From CAZHFW01 sp964531675 (GTDB lineage: Bacteria; Planctomycetota; Phycisphaerae; Phycisphaerales; UBA1924): a DNA stretch of 15,629 nucleotides. This document shows positions 1-7,960 of the stretch, one piece after another (the stretch's first letter is position 1; each line of letters starts with the position of its first letter). The DNA is taken from contig CAZHFW010000057.1 of NCBI GenBank assembly GCA_964531675.1, positions 1 through 15,629 on the forward strand. The letters are read 5' to 3'. The notes beneath the pieces were generated by a model. That model had not been told where the DNA came from. It did not search any database and saw nothing but the letters and a program-made list of their open reading frames with translations. The translations under genes and the position numbers were made by a program.

Positions 1-1394
1 CACGAGATCGCGCCGTCGCGGTAGCGTGTGCCCGCGACCGGCGCCATGGCGGTCTTGAACGCCTCGGCCTGATCGCATGGGATCCGGTACTCGATCGTGA
101 TGACGACGGGGCCATCGTCCGGATTGACGTCGTGCGAGACCACCGGCTCTTCCCAGTGCGCCGAGCGGTCGAGCTCTTCGCCCGGGACATCGACGATGCG
201 GTAGCGCAGCGCGACCAGCAGGCCGACGATCAAGCCCGCCGCGGCGGCGAGCATGGTCATGGGGATGCCGTACTTCCCCGCGAGGAATCCCCAGATGGGC
301 GATCCGATGGCCATGCACCCGTAGAACATCGCAAGGTAGCAGGCCAGGGCGCGGGCGCGGACCCAGAGCGGAGCGCCGGATTGGGCCGCGACGTTGAGAC
401 AGACCACGCTTGTCACCCAGGCCGAGCCCGCAACGAGCATCAGCGCGTAACCCAGGATCGGGGTCCGGGTGAACGCGAAGGCGATCAGCGTGAGGGCGTA
501 GACGATCGACGCGAGCACGAGCAGTTTGTGGGGCGGGATCGCGGCCCGGATTCTCGGAAGCGCAAGGGTGGTCAGGACCGCACCGACGCCGAGACAGCCG
601 TACATGATGCCGAAGCCTTGGGCCCCGGCGTTGAGCTGGTCCTTGGAAATCAGGGGCATCAGGGCCCAGAGCGAGGTGGCGCAGAGCACGAACGCCGCGG
701 TGCGGGCCAGGACCGCGTGCATGGGCGCGGAGAAGCGGACATAACGCACGCCGGCTTTGATCGCGCCGAGGAATCGTTCTCCAGACACCGCCTTGGGCGC
801 TTCGGAGGGCTTGAAGCGCACCAGCACGATGATGACGCCGACGAAGGAGACCGCGTTGAGCGCGAAGGCGGCCGCGGGGCTCAACGCCGACACGATGAAC
901 CCGCCGATCGCGGGCCCGATGGCGCGGGAGAGGTTCATCGAAACCGCGTTCAGCGCCGAGGCCTGGGGAAGCTGGTCGCGCGGGACCAGACCCGTCATCG
1001 TGACCTGCCAGGCGGGGTTGCTGATCGCCGAACCCACGCCCAGACCCAGGGTGACCAGCAGCAAGAGCGTCGGGGTGATCATGCCCGAGCTGGTCAGGAC
1101 CGCGAGCAACACGGCCAGCACGAGCATCCCCGCCATCGCGGTGATGAGCAGCTTGCGTCGGTCGACCACATCGGCCAGAGCACCTGCCGGAAGGGCCAAG
1201 GCCAGGATCGGCAGGGTGCCTGCGGAGGAGACCAGCGAGACCAGGATCGCCTGGCTACTCAGGGTGGTCATGAGCCAGCCCGCTCCGACGTCGTGGATCC
1301 ATGTCCCGGTATAGGACCCGAGGCCCGCCAGCCAGAGCCAGCGGAAGGTGGAGTGACGCAAAGGCGTCCAGGCAGACTGGCCCGAGGGAGGCAT
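1..1394 (-). CDS. MFS exporter, MFS_3/DUF894 type (3' end cut by window)
   Basis: The gene reads from ATG at 1394 to the window edge with no stop: 464 codons, C-terminus missing. The protein begins MPPSGQSAWTPLRHSTFRWL and has about 12 hydrophobic segments. Between TM2 and TM3 it carries an MFS-type loop (GALADVVDRRKLL, about residues 75-87), and mid-protein it has SRAIGPAIGGF, typical of the MFS_3/enterobactin-exporter-like family. The hydrophobic part ends near residue 415. A soluble tail follows (VVITIEYRIPCDQAEAFKTA, then ..RYRDGAIS), resembling the antibiotic-monooxygenase-like C-terminal domain of DUF894 transporters. The likely role is proton-driven efflux of a small molecule across the inner membrane; the substrate cannot be told. 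It is divergent from the SOUL/photolyase operon, and no strong Shine-Dalgarno precedes the ATG. Family is fairly sure, specificity unknown. Confidence 0.85.
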   Translation of the reverse strand, partial: MPPSGQSAWTPLRHSTFRWLWLAGLGSYTGTWIHDVGAGWLMTTLSSQAILVSLVSSAGTLPILALALPAGALADVVDRRKLLITAMAGMLVLAVLLAVLTSSGMITPTLLLLVTLGLGVGSAISNPAWQVTMTGLVPRDQLPQASALNAVSMNLSRAIGPAIGGFIVSALSPAAAFALNAVSFVGVIIVLVRFKPSEAPKAVSGERFLGAIKAGVRYVRFSAPMHAVLARTAAFVLCATSLWALMPLISKDQLNAGAQGFGIMYGCLGVGAVLTTLALPRIRAAIPPHKLLVLASIVYALTLIAFAFTRTPILGYALMLVAGSAWVTSVVCLNVAAQSGAPLWVRARALACYLAMFYGCMAIGSPIWGFLAGKYGIPMTMLAAAAGLIVGLLVALRYRIVDVPGEELDRSAHWEEPVVSHDVNPDDGPVVITIEYRIPCDQAEAFKTAMAPVAGTRYRDGAIS

Positions 1395-1409
1395 GGGCGG
1401 AGGGTAGCC

Positions 1410-1422
1410 GTCCCCCGGGGAC
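1410..1422. promoter_or_regulatory. Perfect short inverted repeat in a divergent intergenic region
   Basis: GTCCCC-C-GGGGAC is a perfect 6+6 inverted repeat with a single central base. It lies 16 bp upstream of the MFS exporter start and about 90 bp upstream of the SOUL gene start. A one-base loop cannot form a good RNA hairpin, so if it is functional it is more likely a protein-binding site. In a GC-rich genome a site this short can arise by chance. No convincing -35/-10 pair was identified in the 116-bp gap between the two genes. Confidence 0.25.
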
Positions 1423-1499
1423 TTTGCGGGGCGATCATTCGGCGGACGTTTGCATTGTGAATCCGGCCGGCCCGCTCGGCGAAACCACGGGGCACCAGC

Positions 1500-1505
1500 A
1501 GGAGA
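1500..1505 (+). promoter_or_regulatory. Ribosome binding site of the SOUL gene
   Basis: AGGAGA ends 5 nt before the ATG at 1511. It supports that ATG over an in-frame GTG at 1457, which would add 18 residues that do not resemble the family or a better signal peptide. Confidence 0.65.
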
Positions 1506-1510
1506 ACGCC

Positions 1511-2272
1511 ATGCTTACGTCCGCCCTTGCGATGATCGCATCGTTGCTCTGCGTCAATCCGCCTGAAGAACCCGCCAAGTCCAAGGAGGCCGACCCCAAG
1601 CACGGCGTGTCGCACTCCACGGAGGGGTTCCCGGCGGAGCCTCTTCGCGTGGGAGGCGACTTCAACGCCAAGGTCGAGCCGCGCGGCGAGTTCTGGCAAT
1701 GCGGCAAGGTGCTCACCGATGAGCACCTGCCCGACGGCTATCCCAGGCCGACGCCGCCCGGCGCGATCGAGATCAAGCACTATCCCTCGGTGCGCCGCGC
1801 CGAGGTGACGATGAACGCCCAGCCCGGGCGCGGCCGTGACTTTGCGTTCTGGCCTTTGTTCCGGCACATCAGCAAGCGGAACATCGCGATGACCTCTCCG
1901 GTGGAGATGGACTTCGACTCGGCGCTGGGCAAGGCCTCCCAGGACTCGGACGATCGCAACTGGCGGATGTCCTTCCTGTACCGGACTCCTGGCCTTGGCG
2001 AGACCGGCAAGGATGGCGTCGTGAACGTGGTCGACCGCCCCGCGATTTCGGTGCTCGCGCTGGGCATGATGGGCGACTACTGGCCCGCGGATCTTGCGGA
2101 GAAGCTCAAGACCCTCGAGGCCTGGCTGGCCGCGAATCCCGAATGGCGGGCCAGCGGCGCCGCCCGCGTGCTGGCGTACAACGGCCCCAACATTCCCTCT
2201 TCTCGCCGGTGGGGTGAGCTTCAGCTTCCCATCGAACGCGTGCCCGCTGAGGAAAAGCCCAAGGGCGAGTAA
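1511..2272 (+). CDS. SOUL-family heme-binding protein
   Basis: A 253-residue protein. Residues 1-14 (MLTSALAMIASLLC) are hydrophobic and could be a signal peptide or anchor, though they lack an N-terminal positive charge and C14 is not in a good lipobox. The SOUL/HBP domain starts near residue 78 with AIEIKHYPSVRRAEV. It continues through RNIAMTSPVEMDF, the family's IAMTSPV signature, and ends with VLAYNGPNIPSSRRWGELQL, the usual C-terminal strand. SOUL proteins bind heme or other tetrapyrroles. A 24-bp gap separates it from the next gene, and it heads the photolyase operon. Tetrapyrrole handling alongside light-dependent DNA repair is plausible but inferred. Confidence 0.88.
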   Translation: MLTSALAMIASLLCVNPPEEPAKSKEADPKHGVSHSTEGFPAEPLRVGGDFNAKVEPRGEFWQCGKVLTDEHLPDGYPRPTPPGAIEIKHYPSVRRAEVTMNAQPGRGRDFAFWPLFRHISKRNIAMTSPVEMDFDSALGKASQDSDDRNWRMSFLYRTPGLGETGKDGVVNVVDRPAISVLALGMMGDYWPADLAEKLKTLEAWLAANPEWRASGAARVLAYNGPNIPSSRRWGELQLPIERVPAEEKPKGE

Positions 2273-2296
2273 TCACGTCGGCTCCGGGCGACCACT

Positions 2297-2764
2297 GTGA
2301 ACGCGACTCTCACGACCCTGCTGCTGTGTGCGCACGCGATCTCCACCGCCAGCATGGCCGGCCTGGTCTGGTTCGTCCAAGTGGTGCACTACCCGCTGAT
2401 GGCGCACGTGTCTCCCGACCGCTTTGCGGCGTTTGAAGCGCAGCACGTTGCGCGAACGGGTTGGGTCGTTGCGCCGTTGATGCTCGTCGAGGCGGGGTGT
2501 GCAGCATCGCTGGTGCTGTGGCCCCCCGCGAATGTTCCGCACATCCTGCTCTGGAGCGGGCTTGGGCTGCTGATCCTGATCTGGCTCTCCACCTTCCTGG
2601 TGCAGGTGCCCCTGCACAACCGGCTCACGCGCGGATGGGATTCCTCGGTGCATCGTCGCCTGGTGGCTTCCAACCTCCCTCGAACCTTGCTGTGGAGCGC
2701 GCGGGCGGTGCTCGCGAGCCTCCTCCTCGCGTGGGGACATGCGCCGTTCGGAGGCGGGGCATGA
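2297..2764 (+). CDS. Small four-helix membrane protein of the photolyase operon
   Basis: A 155-residue protein starting at GTG 2297; the next in-frame ATG would cut into the first helix. Hydrophobic segments lie at about residues 4-27, 52-75, 79-103 and 127-148. Conserved-looking polar features include WFVQVVHYPLM (residues 25-35) after TM1 and VPLHNRLTRGWDSSVHRRLV before the last helix. The layout recalls DUF1772-like or anthrone-oxygenase-like small membrane proteins, but I do not assign it firmly. Its end overlaps the start of the DPRP photolyase gene by 4 bp (ATGA), so the two are translationally coupled. That points to a role connected with photolyase function, light sensing or tetrapyrroles at the membrane; this is inference only. 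Confidence 0.8.
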   Translation: MNATLTTLLLCAHAISTASMAGLVWFVQVVHYPLMAHVSPDRFAAFEAQHVARTGWVVAPLMLVEAGCAASLVLWPPANVPHILLWSGLGLLILIWLSTFLVQVPLHNRLTRGWDSSVHRRLVASNLPRTLLWSARAVLASLLLAWGHAPFGGGA

Positions 2765-4455
2765 GCAAGCGGAAGCCCTCAGACCTGCTGAACACGTCCG
2801 TGCCGAAGGGGAAGGTCCGCACGCTGGTGGTCGTGCTCGGCGATCAGCTTGACCAGGATTCACCGGCATTTGAAGGCTTTGACCCGAAGGCCGACGCGAT
2901 CTTCATGGCGGAGGTGGTGCGCGAGAGCCGTCATGTGCCGTCGCACGTGCAGCGGACGACGATGTTTCTCTCGGCGATGAGGCACTTCGCCCTCGAGCAG
3001 ATCCGCCTAGGTCGTTCGGTCTGGTACGTCACGCTGATCGATCCAAAGAACACGCAGCGCCTGGACACCGAGCTTGCGCGAGCCATCCAAGAGCTTTCCC
3101 CCAAGCGTGTCCGGATGGTGACGCCCGGGGATCATCGTCTGCGGGCCTCACTCCGCGCCGCGGCCGGAGGGACGCCTTTTGAGGAGGTCGCGGACTCGCA
3201 CTTTCTGGCCAGCTCCGAGCAGTTCCGTGGGTGGGCGAAGGGCCGTACGCAGCTCGTGATGGAGTACTTCTACCGCGAGCAGCGACGCCGATTGAAAGTG
3301 CTGGTGGACGAAGAGGGCGATCCGATCGGCGGCGTCTGGAACTTCGACAAGGACAACCGCGAGTCGTTCGGCAAGCAAGGACCGGGCAAGGTCAGATTGC
3401 CCACGCGCTTTGAACCCGACGACATCACGCGCGAGGTCATGGGCGATGTTCGGCGGGCGCTGCCGACCAATCCCGGAACGCTCGACAGCTTCGGATGGCC
3501 GGTCACCCGCGCGCAGGCGCTGGAGGCCCTCGAGGACTTCGTGAAGCACCGTCTTGCGAAGTTTGGGGCCCACGAAGACGCCATGTGGACAGGCGAACCC
3601 TGGCTTTTCCACTCCCAGCTTTCACCGCCGCTGAATCTCAAGCTGCTGCGCCCCGAGGAATGCGTCGATGCGGCCCTCAGGGCTTTCCAGAAGGGGCTGG
3701 CGCCCATCGAGTCCGTGGAGGGCTTCGTGCGCCAGGTGATCGGCTGGCGCGAGTTCATCCGGGGCGTCTATGACCTGGAAGGGCCCGGCTACGCCGAACG
3801 CAACTGGCTTGGCCAGCACGGCAGGCTTCCCGACTTCTACTGGCACGGCCAGACCGACATGAAGTGCATGCAGGCGTGCATCGGTCAGGTTGTGGAGTAT
3901 GGATACGCGCATCACATCCAGCGCCTGATGGTCACGGGCAACTTCGCGCTGACGTCGGGCGTGCACCCGCTTGAGATCAGCGACTGGTATCTGGGCATGT
4001 TCGTCGATGGCGTCGACTGGGTGACGCTCCCCAACACGCTCGGGATGGTCATGCACGCCGATGGCACCGCCTCGAAGGGGCCTGTGGTCGGGAGCAAGCC
4101 CTACGCCGCCAGCGGGCAGTACATCAAGCGGATGAGCAACTACTGCCAGGGCTGCCGATTCTCTCCCGAGAAACGCACCGGCCCGGACGCGTGTCCGTTC
4201 ACAGTGTTCTACTGGGACTTCCTGAATCGACATCGCCGCCGGTTCGAGCGCAATCCGCGGGTGGGCACGATCATCAAGAACCTGGATCGCTTCGGAGCCG
4301 AGCAGGTCACGCAGATCACCGTCAGCGCACGGAGCCTGCGCGACAAGTTCGGCATCGGGGACATCGACAAGCCACGGAAGGCGACGGACTACGGGAACTG
4401 GCGGCCGCCGGAGGCACCGTCGGGGCAGCCCGAGATACTGTTTGAAGCACGTTGA
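2761..4455 (+). CDS. DPRP-type iron-sulfur photolyase/cryptochrome, probable (6-4) photolyase
   Basis: A 564-residue protein starting at ATG 2761, with GGAGG (2750-2754) 6 nt upstream inside the preceding gene. The N-terminal DPRP domain opens with VRTLVVVLGDQLDQDSPAF, typical of deoxyribodipyrimidine photolyase-related proteins. The FAD-binding helical domain shows REFIRGVYDLEGP and YAHHIQRLMVTGNFAL. Four cysteines fit the [4Fe-4S] ligands of bacterial PhrB/CryB: C369, then C462, C465 and C478 (YCQGC and DACPF), with the family's 3- and 13-residue spacings. H385 falls where PhrB has its active-site His366. About five extra residues occur in the loop after MHADG. These enzymes repair (6-4) photoproducts with blue light; some act as photoreceptors. 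Family assignment is strong, lesion specificity is inferred. Confidence 0.93.
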   Translation: MSKRKPSDLLNTSVPKGKVRTLVVVLGDQLDQDSPAFEGFDPKADAIFMAEVVRESRHVPSHVQRTTMFLSAMRHFALEQIRLGRSVWYVTLIDPKNTQRLDTELARAIQELSPKRVRMVTPGDHRLRASLRAAAGGTPFEEVADSHFLASSEQFRGWAKGRTQLVMEYFYREQRRRLKVLVDEEGDPIGGVWNFDKDNRESFGKQGPGKVRLPTRFEPDDITREVMGDVRRALPTNPGTLDSFGWPVTRAQALEALEDFVKHRLAKFGAHEDAMWTGEPWLFHSQLSPPLNLKLLRPEECVDAALRAFQKGLAPIESVEGFVRQVIGWREFIRGVYDLEGPGYAERNWLGQHGRLPDFYWHGQTDMKCMQACIGQVVEYGYAHHIQRLMVTGNFALTSGVHPLEISDWYLGMFVDGVDWVTLPNTLGMVMHADGTASKGPVVGSKPYAASGQYIKRMSNYCQGCRFSPEKRTGPDACPFTVFYWDFLNRHRRRFERNPRVGTIIKNLDRFGAEQVTQITVSARSLRDKFGIGDIDKPRKATDYGNWRPPEAPSGQPEILFEAR

Positions 4456-4460
4456 GGAGG
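4456..4460 (+). promoter_or_regulatory. Ribosome binding site choosing the phr start
   Basis: GGAGG begins one base after the TGA stop of the DPRP gene and lies 8 nt before ATG 4469. It decides that ATG over a TTG at 4442, which lies inside the upstream gene. Confidence 0.75.
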
Positions 4461-4468
4461 CGAGAGGC

Positions 4469-5917
4469 ATGCGGGCGTTGATGTGGTTTCGATCGGATCT
4501 GCGGGCGCGGGACAACACCGCGCTGACGCACGCGTGCCGGAACGCGGACGATGGCCCGGACGGGGGCGTGGTCGCGTGCTTTGTGATCTCCCCCGGTGAG
4601 TGGCGAGCCCACGATGTCGCGCCGGTTCGCGTTGACCTGATGCTGCGCACGCTCGCGGAGCTTTCCCAGACGCTCGCGAAGCTCAACATCCCGCTCAAGA
4701 TCCTCAAGGCCAGCAGCGCCGGGGACGTGCCCAAGGTCGTGGTCGGGTGCGCGGAAGCCAATGGTTGCGGCGCGATCTTCTTCAACAAGGAGTACGAGAT
4801 CAACGAGGCGGCCCGCGACGCCCGGACCATCGCGCTGGCCTCCGAGCGCGGGCTGGCGGCCCACGCCTACACCGATCAGGTCGTGCTGGAGCCCGGGACC
4901 GTGCGGACCGAGGCCGGCGGCGCATTCACGGTGTACTCGCCCTTCCGCCGGAAGTGGACCAAGGAGTTTGAGTCGCGAGGCGAGGGACGCGTGCTCCCGT
5001 TGCCACGCAAGGCAGCCGAGGTTTCGGTCAAGCCCGACGAGGTGCCGGCACGCGTGCCGGGATTTGAGTCGCGCATTGATCCGGGGCTCTGGCCTGCTGG
5101 GGAATCGCACGCGCTCAAGAGGCTCGATCGCTTCGCGGAGAAGGTCATCCGCTCGTACAAGACGCTCCGGGATCTCCCGTCGGTCGACGGCACCAGCGTG
5201 CTCTCACCCTACCTGGCGATCGGCGCGATCTCGCCCAGACAGTGCATCGCCAAGGCGATGGAGGCCAACGACGGCAAGATCGACAAGGGCAACGAGGGGT
5301 GCGTGCACTGGATCTCCGAGGTCCTCTGGCGCGAGTTCTATGTGCATGTGATGGCGATGTTCCCACGCGTGTGCAAGCACCGCGCGTTCAAGCTCTCCAC
5401 CGAGCGCATCCGCTGGCGCGATGATCCCAGGAGCTTCGAGGCGTGGTGCCAGGGACGCACCGGAATCCCCATCGTCGATGCCGCCCAGCGTCAGCTCCTG
5501 GCGACAGGCTGGATGCACAACCGACTCCGGATGGTCAGCGCCATGTTCCTGACCAAGGACCTGCTCATCGACTGGAGGCTCGGCGAACGCTTCTTCATGC
5601 AACACCTGGTCGATGGGTTCCTGGCGAGCAACAACGGCGGATGGCAATGGTCGGCTTCGACGGGGACCGACGCGGCCCCCTACTTCCGCGTCTTCAACCC
5701 GTACAGCCAGAGCCGGACGTACGACGAGAAGGGCATGTTCATCCGCAAGTGGGTGCCCGAGCTCGCCAACGTCGAGGGCGACGCGGTGCACGATCCGAGC
5801 GAACTCCCGGGACTGCTGCGCTCGAAGCTCGACTATCCCGAGCCCATCGTCGACCACGCGATGGCCCGCGAGCGCGTGCTGGAAGTCTTCAAGGCCGCTG
5901 AGGCCATGAAGGGCTGA
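4469..5917 (+). CDS. phr: Class I CPD deoxyribodipyrimidine photolyase
   Basis: A 482-residue, full-length class I photolyase starting MRALMWFRSDLRARDNTALT. Every key residue of the E. coli enzyme appears at a constant offset of +10. The electron-transfer tryptophan triad is W316, W369 and W392. The flavin N5 contact is N388. Lesion pocket residues are E284, W287, N351 and W394 (in EVLWREFY, GWMHNRLRM and NNGGWQW). STGTDAAPYFRVFNP is intact. The enzyme uses FADH- and blue light to split cyclobutane pyrimidine dimers. The antenna (MTHF or deazaflavin) cannot be decided by eye. Last gene of the operon, 13 bp after the DPRP gene and followed by a strong terminator. Confidence 0.97.
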   Translation: MRALMWFRSDLRARDNTALTHACRNADDGPDGGVVACFVISPGEWRAHDVAPVRVDLMLRTLAELSQTLAKLNIPLKILKASSAGDVPKVVVGCAEANGCGAIFFNKEYEINEAARDARTIALASERGLAAHAYTDQVVLEPGTVRTEAGGAFTVYSPFRRKWTKEFESRGEGRVLPLPRKAAEVSVKPDEVPARVPGFESRIDPGLWPAGESHALKRLDRFAEKVIRSYKTLRDLPSVDGTSVLSPYLAIGAISPRQCIAKAMEANDGKIDKGNEGCVHWISEVLWREFYVHVMAMFPRVCKHRAFKLSTERIRWRDDPRSFEAWCQGRTGIPIVDAAQRQLLATGWMHNRLRMVSAMFLTKDLLIDWRLGERFFMQHLVDGFLASNNGGWQWSASTGTDAAPYFRVFNPYSQSRTYDEKGMFIRKWVPELANVEGDAVHDPSELPGLLRSKLDYPEPIVDHAMARERVLEVFKAAEAMKG

Positions 5918-5948
5918 CGCGTCGATCGCAAAGGAGAGCGACCAAACG

Positions 5949-5979
5949 AAGAACCCCGGCGCGACACGCCGGGGTTCTT
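5949..5979. terminator. Bidirectional intrinsic terminator between phr and folE2
   Basis: A 13-bp perfect stem (AAGAACCCCGGCG at 5949-5961 with its complement at 5967-5979) encloses a 5-nt loop. On the plus strand it runs into a T-rich stretch (TTCTTTGGGTTTTGG). On the minus strand the A/T-flanked stem serves the convergent folE2. It lies 32 bp after the phr stop and 29 bp from the folE2 stop. Confidence 0.9.
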
Positions 5980-6007
5980 TGGGTTTTGGCTTGGGGGCGG
6001 GAGAGCT

Positions 6008-6859
6008 TCAGTTGGTCCGCTTGGTGCTCTTGTCGCGGCGGATCTGGGCGTAGGCGTTGTGGGAGTGGATCGACTCGAAGTTCTCGGAGTTGATCGTGTA
6101 GTGCGTGACGCGATCGTCAGAATCAAGCGAGACCGCCAGGTCGCGCACGATGTCCTCAACAAACTTGGGATTCTCGTAGGCCCGCTCGGTGACCCACTTC
6201 TCGTCGGGCCGCTTGAGGACGGCGTACACCTGGGCCGACGCGGCGCCTTCCAGGTGCTTGACGAGATCTTCGATCCACATCATGCCCTTCACGCGGACCG
6301 CCGCCTCGATCTCGCAGCGCTGATTGTGCGCGCCGTACTCGCTGATCTCCTTGGAGCAGGGGCACAGGCTGGTCGCGGGCGCCGCCACGGACATGATGAA
6401 ATCAGAGGTGCCGTTGGCGGTGCACTCGAAGCGGACGCGGTAGTCCATGAGCCCGGGCATCCCGGTCACGGGCGCGAGCTTCTTGATGAAGTACGTGAAC
6501 TCCGCGGAGAAGTGCGCTTCCTCGGCATCGAGGCGGCTGCAGATCGCCTTGGTGATCTGGGGAATCTTCTCGGGCGTGATCGGTTCGGAGGTCTGCTCGT
6601 TGAGCACCTCGAGGAACCGGCTCATGTGCGTCCCCTTCTTGTAGTGAGGAAGGGAGACGTACATGTTGATCTTGGCGACCGTGGTCTGCTCGCCGCCGTC
6701 GGGCGTGCGCAGGCGGATCGGATAGGTGACGTTCTTCACGCCGACGCGGTCGATCGCGACCCTGCGGCGGTCTTCGGAAGATTGCACGTCGGGCATGCCG
6801 GCGGCACGCTGGGTTTGTCCTGGCGTCGTGTTCAAGGTGGGTTCCGCGATGGTTGGCAT
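6008..6859 (-). CDS. folE2: GTP cyclohydrolase IB (FolE2)
   Basis: A 283-residue protein from ATG 6859 (MPTIAEPTLNTTPG), with GGAG at 6871-6874. The reading frame stays open further upstream to 6970, but that extension does not look like the family. FolE2 signatures are clear: AIDRVGVKNVTYPI near the N-terminus; SLCPCSKEISEYGAHNQR with the metal/catalytic Cys C166 and His H178; RAYENPKFVEDIVRD with a candidate metal-ligand Glu (E229); and IHSHNAYA at the end. It converts GTP to 7,8-dihydroneopterin triphosphate for tetrahydrofolate, and in some bacteria for queuosine. Unlike FolE it can work with metals other than zinc. It is convergent with phr. No zinc-responsive (Zur) operator was recognised upstream. 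Confidence 0.95.
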   Translation of the reverse strand: MPTIAEPTLNTTPGQTQRAAGMPDVQSSEDRRRVAIDRVGVKNVTYPIRLRTPDGGEQTTVAKINMYVSLPHYKKGTHMSRFLEVLNEQTSEPITPEKIPQITKAICSRLDAEEAHFSAEFTYFIKKLAPVTGMPGLMDYRVRFECTANGTSDFIMSVAAPATSLCPCSKEISEYGAHNQRCEIEAAVRVKGMMWIEDLVKHLEGAASAQVYAVLKRPDEKWVTERAYENPKFVEDIVRDLAVSLDSDDRVTHYTINSENFESIHSHNAYAQIRRDKSTKRTN

Positions 6860-6995
6860 GGGTTCCCGGTCTCCGGAATAGTAGGAGCGGCAAGCGGCGA
6901 TGGCGATGCCGCCGATCCGCCCTGCTTTCGGCGTGCCAGGCTGTTCGGATTCGCCCGAGGAAACAGGCACGCGGCGTGTGCCCGCTGGTGGGCGT

Positions 6996-7835
6996 TCAGG
7001 CCTGTGCCGCAGGGGTGAGATGCCCGCGTTCCATCATGGATTCAGCCCAGGCGACCCCGACAGGAATTCCCAGAAACCCGCCGCAGAGCCAATCAAAGCC
7101 GTTGGGAGCCGCAAGCCCGAGCAAGGTCCCGGCGCGGGATGCTTCGATGAGCTTCGATCCGTGCCATTGCATCGCGACCACTGGCGCCAGAGTCGCCAGC
7201 AGCACCAGGGCAGCAAACGGGACCATCAAGTGCACAAACCGCGATGTCCCCGCGGACGCGAGCTGGGTGACCGCTCCCACGCCGATCGCGGCGATCGCCG
7301 CGGCGAACACCGATTGACCCTTGAGGGGTTCGAAGGCGATGATCGCGACGCTCAGTCCTCCAAAGGCGATCGCGAGCGTGACTCCCAGCGCGTTCAGAGG
7401 CGTGCACACGCGGGGCTTGCCGAGCGTGTCCGCATCTGAGGCGGTGCGGATGATGAACCAGACGATGACCAGCGCCGCCAGACCGAGGACGAAGGCCTCG
7501 ACCGCGAGCATCACAAGCGTGGAGGGTTCAGGCCTGGCGCGGAGCAACGCGTCGATGGTGCCGCTGTCCCAGGCGCACCATCCGAAGATCACGCCCGCTG
7601 CGTTCATGCCTGCCGCGACCCCGAGCCGGCGCGCCACGATGATGGAGTACGCGCCCGCCAGTCCGACCGCGACCAGCGCGACCGCCATCCCCTTCACGGG
7701 ATCGGTGCTGACGATCGGCGCCGCACGGAGCGCTCCGTCGACGCCGCGCGGCATGCCCGCCAGCCTGCCGAGCAGCGGGCCGATCAGGAGCAAGGCCAGG
7801 AGAATCGTGATCCAGCGGGCGATGGCGGTGCGCAT
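6996..7835 (-). CDS. Unrecognised multi-spanning membrane protein
   Basis: A 279-residue protein from ATG 7835, with AAGG about 8 nt upstream. It is very hydrophobic, with about seven likely membrane helices: near residues 7-25, 48-68, 72-92, 107-130, 145-167, 172-195 and 203-222. A hydrophobic C-terminal patch (LCGGFLGIPVGVAWAESM) follows. The first helix is preceded by two arginines, suggesting a cytoplasmic N-terminus. I see no catalytic motif, transporter signature or known domain. It lies 136 bp upstream of folE2 on the same strand, too far for tight coupling. It is divergent from another unknown membrane protein gene. Alanine/glycine-rich composition fits the GC content of the region. 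Confidence 0.75.
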   Translation of the reverse strand: MRTAIARWITILLALLLIGPLLGRLAGMPRGVDGALRAAPIVSTDPVKGMAVALVAVGLAGAYSIIVARRLGVAAGMNAAGVIFGWCAWDSGTIDALLRARPEPSTLVMLAVEAFVLGLAALVIVWFIIRTASDADTLGKPRVCTPLNALGVTLAIAFGGLSVAIIAFEPLKGQSVFAAAIAAIGVGAVTQLASAGTSRFVHLMVPFAALVLLATLAPVVAMQWHGSKLIEASRAGTLLGLAAPNGFDWLCGGFLGIPVGVAWAESMMERGHLTPAAQA

Positions 7836-7852
7836 GGTGTGACCTTGCCCTT

Positions 7853-7877
7853 CTATCGGCTATCGGGGCCTCCCCGA
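7853..7877. promoter_or_regulatory. Tandem heptamer and small hairpin between divergent membrane-protein genes
   Basis: The 125-bp gap 7836-7960 separates two divergent genes and must hold their promoters. Within it CTATCGG occurs twice in direct tandem (7853-7866). It overlaps a 6-bp stem, 3-nt loop hairpin (TCGGGG / CCCCGA, 7863-7877). A TAGCAT near 7930 could be a -10 for the plus-strand gene, but no matching -35 was seen. Function unproven. Confidence 0.3.
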
Positions 7878-7960
7878 CACACCCCGAATCTTCGGAGCAT
7901 CGGCCCCTCGCTCCCGCCCTCCCCCGTGGTAGCATCTGGCGTCTCTCACGGGGACTTTTC

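Noticed and set aside
132..1460. A 442-codon plus-strand open frame at the left end
   Set aside because: It is rich in Arg/Gly/Asp/Gln/His with no domain, and lies opposite the clearly coding MFS gene. A GC-rich shadow frame.
2461..2760. N-terminal extension of the DPRP photolyase frame to 2461
   Set aside because: The extension lies out of frame over the membrane protein gene. ATG 2761 has a proper GGAGG and fits the family N-terminus.
3622..4830. A 402-codon minus-strand open frame across the two photolyases
   Set aside because: It lies antisense to two genes with all catalytic residues intact and has no recognisable features. A shadow frame.
6966..6982. Imperfect inverted repeat (7 of 8 pairs) upstream of folE2 considered as a Zur box
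   Set aside because: It is GC-rich, unlike the AT-rich Zur operators I know, and of a size expected by chance here. It lies more than 100 bp from the start codon.
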